The translations under genes were made by a program, and so were the position numbers. A stretch of DNA of 64,000 bases from Neoarius graeffei (lineage: Eukaryota; Chordata; Actinopteri; Siluriformes; Ariidae), in assembly GCF_027579695.1 (NCBI RefSeq), contig NC_083587.1, positions 38,311,732 through 38,375,731 on the forward strand. Reading direction: 5' to 3'. This document shows, piece after piece, positions 1-11,535 of the stretch. The notes under the pieces are model-generated. The model saw only the letters and a program-made list of their open reading frames with translations, did not search any database and was not told the DNA's origin. Within the stretch, counting starts at the first letter, position 1. Each line of letters starts with the position of its first letter.

Positions 1-224
1 CATTTTGGTGGGTTTTGAACATATTTTGGGCTGGAAAACTTCAGCAGTATCTGGCAACAGATACTGCTGACGTTTACCAGCCCAAAATATGGCAACAGAT
101 ACTGCTGACGTTTACCAGCCCAAAATATGGCAACAGATACTGCTGACGTTTACCAGCCCAAAATATGGCAACAGATACTGCTGACGTTTTCCAGCCCAAA
201 ATATGTTCAAAACCCACCAAAATG
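1..224. repeat. 38-bp tandem repeats inside an inverted repeat
   Basis: Copies of a roughly 38-bp unit (ggcaacagatactgctgacg plus tttaccagcccaaaatat) run from about 52 to 205. The first 39 bases are the reverse complement of about 187-224, so the array sits between two inverted arms that could pair into a hairpin. The left arm is cut by the window edge or nearly so. This resembles a foldback or short DNA element with an expanded internal satellite; no protein is involved. Confidence 0.85.
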
Positions 225-269
225 CACTTGAAACCGCTCAACTGGGCGGTAAAAATCCCAATCTGGCAA

Positions 270-538
270 CACTGTGTAGGCACTGCTGATGGTAGTAAAA
301 CACGTTTGTGATGAACTGAACACCCAAGAGATTCTTTTAAGCTGGGAAGGGTGTCAAAACAATCCAAATCGAAGTGTTCAGAGCACAGGACGGATGTTGG
401 TGAGGGCTCCCACTTGTCACGAGTGCGCCTGACTTGCTTCACCCACTTCGCATGCAGCTCGGGATCTCTGGGAAACTTGAATAAACTTACCCCATCCTTG
501 TAGGTTTTGGAGCAAAAGCCAACACAACGCGAAGGCAT
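270..538 (-). CDS. THAP zinc-finger exon (N-terminal, partial)
   Basis: Read from 538 downward, the first 60 or so residues form a THAP domain: the starting CVGFC cysteines, a [13 protein letters not shown] segment and a later CSEHF motif complete the C2CH zinc-binding set. THAP domains bind DNA and occur in host regulators and in P-element and Kolobok transposases. The recognisable protein stops near VLLPSAVPT, after which the frame runs into the 38-bp repeat array, so a splice donor near 270-290 is likely. No later exon was found. It could be a host THAP gene or a transposase N-terminus. Confidence 0.7.
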
Positions 539-540
539 AA

Positions 541-680
<140 letters not shown>

Positions 681-1004
681 CTAATAATGACAAACTGAAC
701 ACCTGTCGCATCAACAATAAACTGGTAAGTTAGGAGGAAGGTTCTTTCGCTGACGTCATATAGCTCCTCCTCCGTCTCCTGGGTGCTGCAGCCCTGTCAA
801 ATTTGCCCAAATAGCCGCGTTTTTTTATCATAACTTGTAAAATAGGCGCCCTCATGAATTAATATATGGATCATCGGGAATTACTTTTTATGTTATAAAA
901 CATCACCAAAGATGTCAAAAACGTGTCATCAGCACTTTAAACTAGTGGTCTCTATGCCTATGGGGTACACCAAACCTTCCTAACACCCTCCAGAACATTT
1001 TCAC

Positions 1005-1135
1005 TTCTGCTAGTGTAACCTGCCTCTTCCTGCACGGTCCAGCCCTGCACACGCCCGGGATCGAACCTGCGACTTAGCAGCACCATGGACTGGGAGTCGA
1101 GCACGCGAGCGAGTGAGCTAAAACCCTAGGGTGCC
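1005..1135 (-). mobile_element. tRNA-derived SINE head
   Basis: On the minus strand this segment has a B box GGTTCGATCCC (1067-1057) and, upstream, an A-box-like TTAGCTCACTCGC (1122-1110), in the order and rough spacing of a tRNA gene or tRNA-derived SINE. It lacks a clean cloverleaf, so a SINE head is more likely than a functional tRNA. The neighbouring bases 676-1000 and 1140-1969 show no gene or family I recognise. Confidence 0.6.
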
Positions 1136-2136
1136 AGCGTCACTCACTAGCATGTCTGTTAGGCTTTCGGGAGGGAGGTTTTACCTATGTTCTACTCGCA
1201 CAGCTAAGCTAGCATTACACTAGAACCACTACTTAGCGTTTGAAGGTAATTAATTTGCCCTTCACATGATCATGTGATCCAGTTCATGTATAGTGGATGT
1301 TTTGTATTATATGTTGCTTTTGGGAAACGTTTGCCACGTAACTGAAAAGATCAGAGGGGTGCTTATGACCAGGTCCTTCTTGACTCCTGCCAGTGCAGTT
1401 GACTTCTGCACGATTCGGCTCACACTCTTGGACCTCAACCTATGACCTTGCCCAACACGCTCTTCTTGTAGCATTCATCTTTAACTCATTCCCTTGTTAC
1501 CACACAGGCGCGGTTATCTGCCCTGATCTTATGAGCTTCTTGGGTGCTCGTGGGGATGTGGCAGCATCCGGCGGTAGCCTACACTTTGTGATCCTGGTCC
1601 TGACGTGCAGGACAGCTCTGCCAGCGCAGAGCCAACTGGATCAAGAGAGGCTCGTCAGGACCGCACCTACCATTGTCTTATATGTGCATCTCAAATTTCA
1701 GATCATGAACTAGTGAAATACTTATTTTTACCAGTGTATGTATTTTAACTCAGCCTACCGAATGCCGAGGTCATCTAAACATGTTCTGTCATTGACACTT
1801 TGTTTGTGCCTGCATTAATTTAATTTTGCCTATAATTTTCCCATAGGGATTTTCACCTTACAAACCAGGGGGCATTCAATGCTAACATGAAAAACTACAG
1901 GCTTCAGGTTCAGGTTTCTTGCCAACTCTATAGCTGGTAACCGGTGTGACCGATCTTCTCGAGGTGTTGTTAAAGGCGCACTATATATGAGTCCCTGCAT
2001 TTGAGTTTGAGTTTTATTCAAAGAGCATTTGGCAGCCCAAGAGCTGAATTACATGTTCTGTACATTAGATAAAAGGTACACTGACAAGTCAAACATACTT
2101 AGAGTTAAAATCACAAACAAATATATATACAAAATA

Positions 2137-3738
2137 CAACCCCAATTCCAAAAAAGTTGGGACAAAGTACAAATTGTAAATAAAACCGGAATGCAATAAT
2201 TTACAAATCTCAAAAACTGATATTGTATTCACAATAGAACATAGACAACATATCAAATGTCGAAAGTGTGACATTTTGAATTTTCATGCCAAATATTGGC
2301 TCATTTGAAATTTCATGACAGCAACACATCTCAAAAAAGTTGGGACAGGGGCAATAAGAGGCTGGAAAAGTTAAAGGTACAAAAAAGGAACAGCTGGAGG
2401 ACCAAATTGCAACTCATTAGGTCAATTGGCAATAGGTCATTAACATGACTGGGGATAAAAAGAGCATCTTGGAGTGGCAGCGGCTCTCAGAAGTAAAGAT
2501 GGGAAGAGGATCACCAATCCCCCTAATTCTGTGCCGACAAATAGTGGAGCAATATCAGCAAGGAGTTCGACAGTGTAAAATTGCAAAGAGTTTGAACATA
2601 TCATCTACAGTGCATAATATCATCAAAAGATTCAGAGAATCTGGACGAATCTCTGTGCGTAAGGGTCAAGGCCGGAAAACCATACTGGGTGCCTGTGATC
2701 TTCAGGCCCTTAGACGGCACTGCATCACATACAGGCATGCTTCTGTATTGGAAATCACAAAATGGGCTCAGGAATACTTCCAGAGAACATTATCTGTGAA
2801 CACAATTCACCGTGCCATCCGCCGTTGCCAGCTAAAACTCTATAGTTCATAGAAGAAGCCGTATCTAAACATGATCCAGAAGCGCAGACGTCTTCTCCGG
2901 GCCAAGGCTCATTTAAAATGGACTGTGGCAAAGTGGAAAACTGTTCTGTGGTCAGACGAATCAAAATTTGAAGTTCTTTATGGAAATCAGGGACACCGTG
3001 TCATTCGGACTAAAGAGGAGAAGGACGACCCAAGTTGTTATCAGCGCTCAGTTCAGAAGCCTGCATCTCTGATGGTATGGGGTTGCATTAGTGTGTGTGG
3101 CATGGGCAGCTTACACATCTGGAAAGACACCATCAATGCTGAAAGGTATATCCAGGTTCTAGAGCAACATATGCTCCCATCCAGACGACGTCTCTTTCAG
3201 GGAAGACCTTGCATTTTCCAACATGACAATGCCAAACCACATACTGCATCAATTACCGCATCATGGCTGCGTAGAAGAAGGGTCCAGGTACTGAACTGGC
3301 CAGCCCGCAGTCCAGATCTTTCACCCACAGAAAACATTTGGCGCATCATAAAACGGAAGATACGACAAAAAAGACCTAAGACATTTGAGCAACTAGAATC
3401 CTACATTAGACAAAAATGGGTTAACATTCCTATTCCTAAACTTGAGCAACTTGTCTCCTCAGTCCCCAGACGTTTACAGACTGTTGTAAAGAGAAAAGGG
3501 GATGTCTCACAGTGGGAAACATGGCCTTGTCCCAACTTTTTTGAGATGTGTTGTTGTCATGAAATTTAAAATCACCTAATTTTTCTCTTTAAATGATACA
3601 TTTTCTCAGTTTATACATTTGATATGCCATCTATGTTCTATTCTGAATAAAATATGGAATTTTGAAACTTCCACATCATTGCATTCCGTTTTTATTTACA
3701 ATTTCTACTTTGTTCCAACTTTTTTGGAATCGGGGTTG
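2137..3738 (+). mobile_element. Tc1/mariner element, copy 1
   Basis: The element begins CAACCCCAATTCC and ends with the inverse, with TA on both sides (2135-2136 and 3739-3740), the standard Tc1/mariner target duplication. Each end is an imperfect repeat of about 200 bp containing the motif AAAAAAGTTGGGACA twice, near the outer tip and again next to the gene. This matches the IR/DR architecture of several fish Tc1 elements. It sits inside the 3' part of a LINE remnant. Confidence 0.92.
2445..3569 (+). pseudogene. Tc1 transposase, one nonsense codon
   Basis: The frame starts with a paired helix-turn-helix DNA-binding region (about residues 20-115, including KIAKSLNIS and a GRKTIL linker) and continues to a DDE domain: D in LWSDESKF, D in FQHDNAKPH and E in SPTENIW, the last two 34 residues apart (DD34E). 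A TAG at 2850-2852 breaks the frame between the two domains; the other copy in this window has Lys there. One Ser codon is also missing relative to that copy near LNISS. It is therefore not able to make a full transposase, although the terminal repeats look mobilisable in trans. Confidence 0.9.
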
Positions 3739-5515
3739 TAAAACATCATAGTTAGCCATTCCAATTACAATGTGCTATTCAGAAGTTGAACAAGGTAAGG
3801 AAGTGGACTTTTAGAGTATCGTACAGTGCGAACTGGCAACTGATCAAGTTTTTTGTTCTGTCTAGTTTCCCTACCACTTATCTGTCCCCGCAGTCGTGGA
3901 AACCAATGTTTGTACTGTTCAGACTTGTACAGTTTCTGGGCAAACTTCAGACACAGCATAACACGTCGGTCCTCAAGTTTTTGGAGTCGTAGAGCTTCAC
4001 AAGCTGCAGAGTAACTGTGAAAGTTGTTGCCAAGGATGATCTTAGTTTCACGCACTTGGATGTTCTCTATCTTCATCCGTTGGCTGTCCGTTAAGCCTGG
4101 ATGCCACAGAGGTGTTGCATACTTCAGGACCGGTCATACGAAACTTGTGTAGACTGTAAGCAGGTCCTGTATGGGTAACTGAAACTGCTTCAGCCTACAT
4201 AGGAGGTACAGCCTCTCTTTCCCTTTATTAGTCATTTCTGTGACATACGTGCCCCACTTCAGGTCTGACTGAAAGATTACTCCTAAACATTTGGCAATAC
4301 TGACGACCTCAAGTTCATGGCCGCCAATGGTGAGAACAGGGGGTGGAGGTGGGTTCCGGACAAAGCAGACCTGCATGGCTTTACACTTTCCCGGGTTCAG
4401 TTTCATTTTATTGGTTTCAGTCCACGTAGAGAGTTTGTTAAGATCATCCTGCAGGTTGGATGGGTTAGTGCATAATGCCACTTCCGTTAACGTTCCACGT
4501 AAATACCAAACAAAAACAGAGCAAGCTCGCCCTCCCTCCCATGTTTCTGTAACTGTCATGAACACGCAAGGAAATGGAAAGTGGATTTGTGCTAAGCTGT
4601 TCATAGTTGTCCCATTAAAACAATTGAGATGACATTTATAGAACAACATCCTCCAGCAAAACTTTAGGTTAGCAAGTGCTGGACTAGGTAATGTACAAGA
4701 CAAGTCTAGGTAACGTTAGTCACTAAGTAAGGGATAATGAACGACACGAACACCTCGACCGTGCATTCGTCACCGATAGATGCACGCAAGTTTCTTTATC
4801 CCGCTTATACAAGTAACATTACCATTACCAGTTTGTTAGATGCACTTCAATGCTAGCTGTTAGCCAATAGCTACATAGCTACCTTAGCCAGTACAACCTA
4901 CAACCATAGTTACCACAACTTTGTAGTTTCGCTGTCGTGAGAAAGCTTTAGAAAATAATCACTTGATTGGCACGAGGGCTCAAGTGTGCATGAATCTTGC
5001 AACCAATCTTGACTTTACCTACCTGTCCAGTAAGAATTTAACCACCTGTGCATCGGATTGGAAGCCCTTCTGCCAGCGGAGTTTTCTCCACCTTTGGAAC
5101 GATTCCCTAATGTAAACCCAGGTCTTCGTTCGCTCCTTCTCAATTTCTCTTCTTCTCGCCCTATATTCCTCTATGTGTCATTTCTTCGGTCGTGCCTCAG
5201 CCATTTTCAAAAAATTATCGGCGCTGTCCAGCTAGATAGGCTCGCAGATTCACGCTACTCAACTCTGTTAGCTCCCACCCCCTCCCCCAACCATCTTGCT
5301 GGTGATTGGCTGGAATGGTTTGTTATATTTTGGTGCTCAACCTGTCCCCCTAGTGTTTGTTTGGCGTTTACAGCCCCGTGTTGTCTCCAGAGACCGGGCT
5401 TTTTCACAATGTATTCAGGGGGCAGGCAGCTAGCTAATCAAAGGAAGATGCCTACGATTTTTGACAAAAATGAAATCGCGCTGAAACCATGCAGGAACTC
5501 ATAGTGCACCTTTAA

Positions 5516-6680
5516 CTTGGGATAAACATTTGGACGTCATCACGTTCAATTAATGGGCTTGTTCGGGGGGCCTGGATTCCTGGTTGAAAGCAATGCATTC
5601 TGGTTATGTTTCACGGACTTTTGCCCAATGAAAAACTTCCATTCAGTCAAAATCAAGCCTAGCATGCATTGCTTGAAAGCCACCTCAAACCAGGTCAGGT
5701 TTACCTTACTTACTGCGGATGTGACCATGAGTTGATAAGATAGCAAATCACGCTTAATGATACGTTATAGCCATCTTCAGTGCAGCATAAATCATGGCTT
5801 TTTTCATAAAAGATAGCACCATTTCATCGTATCACGGCGTATTGAAACTGCACTCAGAAAGGTAAATCTAACTGCATGTGATGACGCCCAGATGTTTATT
5901 GATGATTATCCCCAGTTAACAAGCGCCCCAAGAGGATTGGTCACACCGGGGCAGGGGAGCGTGTCTCTGGAAGGCTACCTCTCCCATTTGTGCTTGTATT
6001 TGCTCTGTCTTACTCTCCATTGAGTTTTCTTACTTGCTGAGCTGTCACCCCTTCACACACTGTTTTTTTTTCTGGACTGTAGTGTACTCCAGTTAAAGCG
6101 ACTGGGAACAGTCCAACTTCAGCCGTGTACTCCCGTCATTGTAATAAAAGTGTAGAATAGCCTACAAACCAGTGTAGGTTACTTCCCTTGCGAATAACAA
6201 ATTTAACACCATCTCTTCTGCTTGCACCCCACTGTTGTCTCTTGTCTTCAATTGTTGGAAATTAACGAAAAATGTGAAAAGTTAAGTTGAGTCAGTGCAC
6301 TAAGGCACATGACAGATTTTAAACTGCACTGCCATTGTTTTCTACCATAAAATAAAGCGGCAGGAAATCAAACACCGAACCTGGAAATGGTGAGATAGGC
6401 GAATTACACCTGTGGAAAATAAGTGTTCAAAAGAGCACTTTACAAAAGAAAGCTTATGAAGTACATAGTTACTCCTCTGTGCTGAGTGCTTTATTTTGGA
6501 ACAACCTAAGCCTTTTGAACCCTAAGCTATTTTGCATCTAATGATTGTTCCTGTTTTTCTCTCCATAGAAGCATGCCAGTAGAAATATCTGTACATATTT
6601 GGGTAGGGCGGATTGTCCAGAATCTGCAAGTATTTACAATAATTAATACTTATTGTGTATACTGAATTATATTTTTTCGA
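5516..6680. other. No gene recognised
   Basis: Unique-looking sequence without a convincing exon or repeat family. The two overlapping short frames near 5550-5740 are reverse complements of each other and have no recognisable domain. It may be intron or intergenic DNA upstream of the Hint exon. Confidence 0.4.
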
Positions 6681-6682
6681 GA

Positions 6683-7463
6683 GAGTGGAGAGTGTGACTA
6701 TGACTATGAAAGAGGACCTCATTCAGTGGGCTGCTTGGCAAAGCTATGGACTTCTGTCGGTTGTAATCTAGAGGCTGATCTTTCCCCGAACAAAAGACAT
6801 GATTACTGGTCTCAATACAATGACTGGACAGTTGCTCAGGTGAGGGCAGAAATGGCAACGCTACCAAGCCATGAGGAGTTGCACTATAATCCTGATTGTC
6901 AGGTGGATAAGTGTTTCCCTGCTCATGCCACTGTGGTCACTAGTGAGGGGAAACAGAAGACAATGGCAGAGTTGAGGCTGGGGGACAGGGTCCTTGCCAT
7001 GGATGCTGACGGACAGCTGGTCTTCAGTGAGGTCATCCTGTGGCTGGACCGTCACCCTTCTGCAGTGGAGCTCTATGTCCTGCTGACCACAGAAGGATCC
7101 TCAGAGCCCCTCGCCCTGTCAGATGACCACGTCACTTTCATCACCACATCCAGTGGAACAGCCACCTCAGCCAGTGACATGATCCCAGTGTTCGCCAAAG
7201 ATCTGAAGAGGGGTCACCTGGTCTACCGCCATGACTCATGGACTAGCTCACTGGTGGCTCGCCATGTCACTAATGTCCAGGACTCAAAGGACTTGGGTGC
7301 CTATGCCCCTATGACTGTTGAGGGAAATTTGATTGTAGACGGGTATTTGGTGTCCTGCTATGCGCTCTGCAGTGTCGTCAGTACCTTGCCCATCTCCCTT
7401 TTACATGCTTCCACAGCCTGCACTGAAAAAGCCATCAGAAGTGTTGTTTCCTTTTTAAGCTGA
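6683..7463 (+). CDS. Hedgehog-type Hint (Hog) domain protein, last exon
   Basis: A pyrimidine-rich tract ending in AG near 6682 may open this exon; the frame then runs to TGA at 7461-7463, about 260 residues. The C-terminal 185 residues form a Hint domain: CFPAHATV at the start (catalytic-type Cys codon 6911-6913), LGDRVLAMD, a His in SDDHVTF (7128-7130), FAKDLKRGH, and YAPMTVEGNLIVDG...SCYA as in hedgehog Hog domains. Such domains cleave their own backbone and, in hedgehogs, attach cholesterol. The residue before the Cys is Lys, not the usual Gly. Upstream is a Cys/Trp-rich stretch (CLAKLWTSVGC...DYWSQYNDW) that is not the hedgehog signalling domain. I cannot name the gene. Confidence 0.7.
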
Positions 7464-8861
7464 TTTAATTTCCCCTGTGCCTTCTTTGATGTGTGTCAAA
7501 ATACAAGGCTTTAGAGAAAATAATATTTAGATTGTTTTTAATTCAAGCCTTTTCATCAAAAAGAAAATGAGTTGTTATTATGCCACAGAGGCCTCATTGC
7601 ACACAGCAACAGGAAAGTATATCTGCCAATTTTCCCTTTGTTTTCCCTCCAACCAAGCTTGAGTCCCTTAGTGCCCACAGAGAAGAACACAGTATCCCAA
7701 ATCTTAGAGGAATCATGATTCTGCTCTATTGTCATGAATCACTCATGAATAAACATAAAACAAATATAGCTGATGCACTTCCTAGTGCACTGACTAGATT
7801 CCAAACACATTTGGAATCACACAATTTGAGGCAGAAAGTCACACCAGAGAAAATGCAGAGGCAACGGTCTTTAAAATTTCATCGTTTTGAGATGGACGAG
7901 TATCTCCAAAGACATACTGACTGCAGGCTATGTGTGTGTTTCTTTCTGCATGGATCAGGACATATTGCACCATTCAATTTTGTAGTATTCAGGCTTGCAA
8001 AGGGACCGCATGGCAAAGCATCTGTTATGACATGTCATGGGTTCTTTCCATAGTCATGGTGTGACAGCCATAAAAAAAACAACCACATGTTAACCTCTAG
8101 GGTGGGAAGACATTTTAGCGCACATGACAGAGACAGGGGAAGGAGAAGGAAACAGTGCGTGCGTGTGTGTGTATGTGTGTGTGTGTGGAGGAGAGAGAGG
8201 AAGAAGGAGAAAAGAAAGAATGAGTGTAAGATAGACAGAGCACGAGACAGAGGAAGTCGAGGACTTAACATAGAAAGCGATGCTGCCAGAGAAAGCAGGG
8301 TAGCATGAACAGCGAGCAGTGGAGCAATGTCATGCTGGGTTTACGATTATAGGGGTTAAACCTCTCTCTGTTGAGGCCCGACGGCCATCACAGAGATAGA
8401 GTAGAACCCCCGACACAGTCGGAGCCTGTGTGTCCTTCCTCGGGCGCTTCAGCATTGCACTATGATTGCTGTCCAAGCATGCTGCACCATCAGTAACAGA
8501 GCCCTGACACAATCAATGCCTGCAGATCTGATCTGCCATCGGCTGGCTGAACTATTCCCCTCCCCCCCCGTCCTCCCATTTGCAATTGTTGTGCTGACCG
8601 TAATGGCTATTGAGGGGGCTCCCAGGCCAAATAGATGATCCACAAGTCTAAATTACTCACAGAGTCCCTGATCGGTGGGAGCAGGCAGCGTGGCGACGTG
8701 CAGCCAATGAGGTGCAGTGTCAATTCCTGTCAAAAAGAGGACAAATGAATGACAGTGCCGGCACTGTTTATGCTCCCACCACCGCCTTTTAAGCCCATGC
8801 CGATGGGACAATGAGAGGTTAATTCATCACCAAACGCCAGTGTGCTACCACATAGTAGAAA

Positions 8862-8897
<36 letters not shown>

Positions 8898-9361
8898 GAA
8901 AAGAAATACGTTAGGAAGCATGCTAGCACAACCAGCGTGTCTCTCCAAATGCGCCGCATGATGGGCACGTTCAACAGCATGCATTTTTAACGGGCTGCCA
9001 CTGCTCTCAGGGCTCCATTAGCAGCAGAGGGTCAGAGTGGCCCCATCTAGCGGGAGGGAAGATCTGGAGGGGGGTTGTGGGGGGGACGGAGTTGCTGTGA
9101 GTGCAGTGTCACCGTGTCCAAATGCAGATTCGGCCAGTGGAATTAGACGAGAAGCAAACCCCTCTGTTCCCAAGCTGTGACAGCCCCAAGAAAGCCACCA
9201 TCTGCACCCACAAGCCTATCATGCCCACCGCAAAGCCTGCTCACAAAATAACGGGCTCCCATTCACCAAAAAATCTGGGTAGACCAATATTTCAGCGCCC
9301 TAGGGGAGTAGCCATAAAAAAGACAAACACACACACACACACACACACACCTGGTGCCCAC
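7464..9361. other. Gene-poor stretch with microsatellites
   Basis: Presumed 3' flank of the Hint exon and intergenic DNA. It holds a GT run (8159-8190), a GA run (8868-8894) and a CA run (9327-9349). Several short frames exist on both strands but overlap simple sequence and show no domain. Confidence 0.5.
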
Positions 9362-9488
9362 TCCTTGTGCTCTCCAGGCAGCACAGAACATGCCCAGCAC
9401 AAATCCCTCTGCTCCCCTCTCCTCACATGTCCCTTCATTCTGATGCTGCTCTTTTCAGATTGGCCCTAGCAGAGGAACTTTGCTTTTT
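9362..9488 (+). repeat. Dispersed repeat, third copy
   Basis: The segment with TTGTGCTCTCCAGGCAGC, a run of CTCTGCTCCCCTCTCC and ATGCTGCTCTTTTCAG is closely matched at about 60563-60690 (same strand) and, inverted, at about 47400-47530. In those places it lies next to a Tc1 fragment and a DIRS end. No coding function is supported. Confidence 0.75.
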
Positions 9489-9823
9489 TATGCCTCCGCA
9501 GCCGTTTCGGGTTGTCCGTGCGTCCGTCCGTCCGTCCGTCCCGAAACCTTGTGAACGCGATATCTCCAAGGCTAATGAAAGGAATTTCACCAAACTTTCA
9601 CCATTTGTGCACTTTGGGACAAACATAAACTGATTAGATTTTGAGATCAAAAGGTCTAAGGTCAAGGTCACTGTGAGGTCAAATGTCTGTCCGAAAACCT
9701 TGTGAACACAATGTCTCCAAGGTTGATACAAGTAATTTCACCAGGTCAAGATTACTGTGAGGTCAAATGTCCATCCCCAAATCACAACTGAATAAGGCGT
9801 GTAGTCTACCGGGCGGAGGCATC
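9489..9823. mobile_element. Short inverted-repeat element (TATGCCTCCGC ends)
   Basis: The left end TATGCCTCCGC (9489) is mirrored by GCGGAGGCAT (9813). Inside are two diverged direct copies of a unit with AACCTTGTGAAC, TCTCCAAGG and a GGTCAAGGTCACTGTGAGGTC stretch, and a CGTC tetranucleotide run near 9520-9540. It has no coding potential and fits a non-autonomous MITE-like repeat. Confidence 0.65.
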
Positions 9824-9825
9824 CC

Positions 9826-9929
9826 CATCGACGCCATGGATAGACTCGAAAATGTCATGGGAAGTTAAAGGAACGGCCCTCTCCTGGCTCAGATCTTATT
9901 TAACTGATCGCTATCAGTTTGTTGATGTA
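9826..9929 (+). pseudogene. LINE reverse transcriptase scrap
   Basis: About 33 codons read MDRLENVMGVKGTALSWLR then SYLTDRYQFV, matching the segment just upstream of the PQGS motif in L2/CR1-type reverse transcriptases. It stops exactly at the TA where Tc1 copy 2 begins; the sequence after that element does not obviously continue it. Confidence 0.65.
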
Positions 9930-11533
9930 CAACCCCGATTCCAAAAAAGTTGGGACAAAGTACAAATTGTAAATAAAAATGGAATGCAATGATGTGGAAG
10001 TTTCAAAACTCCATATTTTATTCAGAATAGAACATAGATGACATATCAAATGTTTAAACTGAGAAAATGCATAATTTAAAGAGAAAAATTAGGTGATTTT
10101 TAAATTTCATGACAACAACACATCTCAAAGTTGGGACAAGGCCATGTTTAGCAATGTGAGACATCCCCTTTTCTCTTTACAACAGTCTGTAAATGTCTGG
10201 GGACTGAGGAGACAAGTTGCTCAGGTTGAGGGATAGGAATGTTAACCCATTCTTGTCTAATGTAGGATTCTAGTTGCTCAACTGTCTTAGGTCTTTTTTG
10301 TCGTATCTTCCGTTTTATGATGCGCCAAATGTTTTCTATGGGTGAAAGATCTGGACTGCAGCGTGGCCAGTTCAGTACCCGGACCCTTCTTCTACGCAGC
10401 CATGATGCTGTAATCGATGCAGTATGTGGTTTGGCATTGTCATGTTGGAAAATGCAAGGTCTTCCCTGAAAGAGATGTCGTCTGGATGGGAGCATATGTT
10501 GCTCTAGAACCTGGATATACCTTTCAGCATTGATGGTGTCTTTCCAGATGTGTAAGCTGCCCATGCCACACATACTCATGCAACCCCATACCATCAGAGA
10601 TGCAGGCTTCTGAACTGAGCGCTGATAACAACTTGAATCGTCCTTCTCCTCTTTAGTCTGAATGACACGGCGTCCCTGATTTCCATGAAGAACTTCAAAT
10701 TTTGATTCGTCTGACCACAGAACAGTTTTCCACTTTGCCATAGTTCATTTTAAATGAGCCTTGGCCCAGAGAAGACGTCTGCGCTTCTGGATCATGTTTA
10801 GATACGGCTTCTTCTTTGAACTATAGAGTTTTAGCCGGCAATGGCGGATGGCATGGTGAATTGTGTTCACAGATAATGTTCTCTGGAAATATTCCTGAGC
10901 CCATTTTGTGATTTCCAATACAAAAGCATGCCTGTATGTGATGCAGTGCCGTCTAAGGGCCCAAAGATCACGGGCACCCAGTATGGTTTTCCGGCCTTGA
11001 CCCTTACGCACAGAGATTCGTCCAGATTCTCTGAATCTTTTGATGATATTATGCACTGTAGATGATGATATGTTCAAACTCTTTGCAATTTTACACTGTC
11101 GAACTCCTTGCTGATATTGCTCCACTATTTGTCGGCACAGAATTAGGGGGATTGGTGATCCTCTTCCCATCTTTACTTCTGAGAGCCGCTGCCACTCCAA
11201 GATGCTCTTTTTATCCCCAGTCATGTTAATGACCTATTGCCAATTGACCTAATGAGTTGCAGTTTGGTCCTCCAGCTGTTCCTTTTTTGTACCTTTAACT
11301 TTTCCAGCCTCTTATTGCCCCTGTCCCAACTTTTTTGAGATGTGTTGCTTTCATGAAATTTCAAATGAGCCAATATTTGGCATGAAATTTCAAAATGTCT
11401 CACTTTCAACATTTGATATGTTGTCTGTGTTCTATTGTGAATGCAATATCAGTTTTTGAGATTCGTAAATTATTGCATTCCGTTTTTATTTACAATTTGT
11501 ACTTTGTCCCAACTTTTTTTGGAATCAGGGTTG
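9930..11533 (-). mobile_element. Tc1/mariner element, copy 2
   Basis: Same family as the element at 2137-3738, inserted in the opposite orientation, with TA at 9928-9929 and 11534-11535. Both ends carry the two AAAGTTGGGAC-type repeats, although the inner repeat at the 10.1-kb end has lost a few bases. Length agrees with copy 1 to within a few bases. Confidence 0.92.
10148..11224 (-). pseudogene. Tc1 transposase, one nonsense codon
   Basis: Read from 11224 down, the N-terminal paired helix-turn-helix region is intact and includes the Ser codon missing from copy 1. A TGA at 10747-10745 replaces Trp in the HLKWTV segment of copy 1 (TGG to TGA), and the frame then continues through [17 protein letters not shown] and SPIENIW, so the DD34E residues are all present. 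A Met three bases later could start a domain-only product, but without DNA binding. Confidence 0.9.
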
Positions 11534-11535
11534 TA

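Larger units (their letters stand above)
1998..4495 (-). pseudogene. 5'-truncated LINE reverse transcriptase remnant
   Basis: Between 4490 and 3765 on the minus strand the translation reads as the C-terminal half of a non-LTR reverse transcriptase: an NKMKLNPGKC segment, CLGVIFQSDLKW, then after one in-frame TGA at about 4134 a PVLKYATPLWHPGL segment and a C-terminal helical tail. The stop replaces what is usually Arg, consistent with CGA to TGA. The 3' untranslated part was split by the Tc1 element at 2137-3738 and ends near 1998 with a CAAACTCAAA-type tail after an AATAAA. The palm YxDD motif and the endonuclease are missing. Confidence 0.7.
1974..5511. mobile_element. TTAA-flanked element with inverted termini, nested insertions
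   Basis: TTAA at 1970-1973 and at 5512-5515 flank inverted ends: AGGCGCACTAT...GAGTCCCTGCAT on the left pairs with ATGCAGGAACTC...ATAGTGCACCT on the right. TTAA target duplications are typical of piggyBac and Kolobok superfamilies; AGG-type termini and a THAP exon 1.4 kb away make Kolobok worth considering. The element has no transposase of its own; its interior is filled by a LINE fragment, itself split by a Tc1 element, and about 1 kb of unique filler (4500-5500). Confidence 0.5.

Noticed and set aside
1005-1135. Functional tRNA gene
   Set aside because: A and B boxes exist but spacing is too long and stems do not pair; a SINE head is more likely.
2445-3569. Active Tc1 transposase
   Set aside because: An in-frame TAG separates the DNA-binding and catalytic domains.
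7580-8053. 157-codon frame after the Hint exon
   Set aside because: No recognisable domain, no splice context and composition like its non-coding surroundings.
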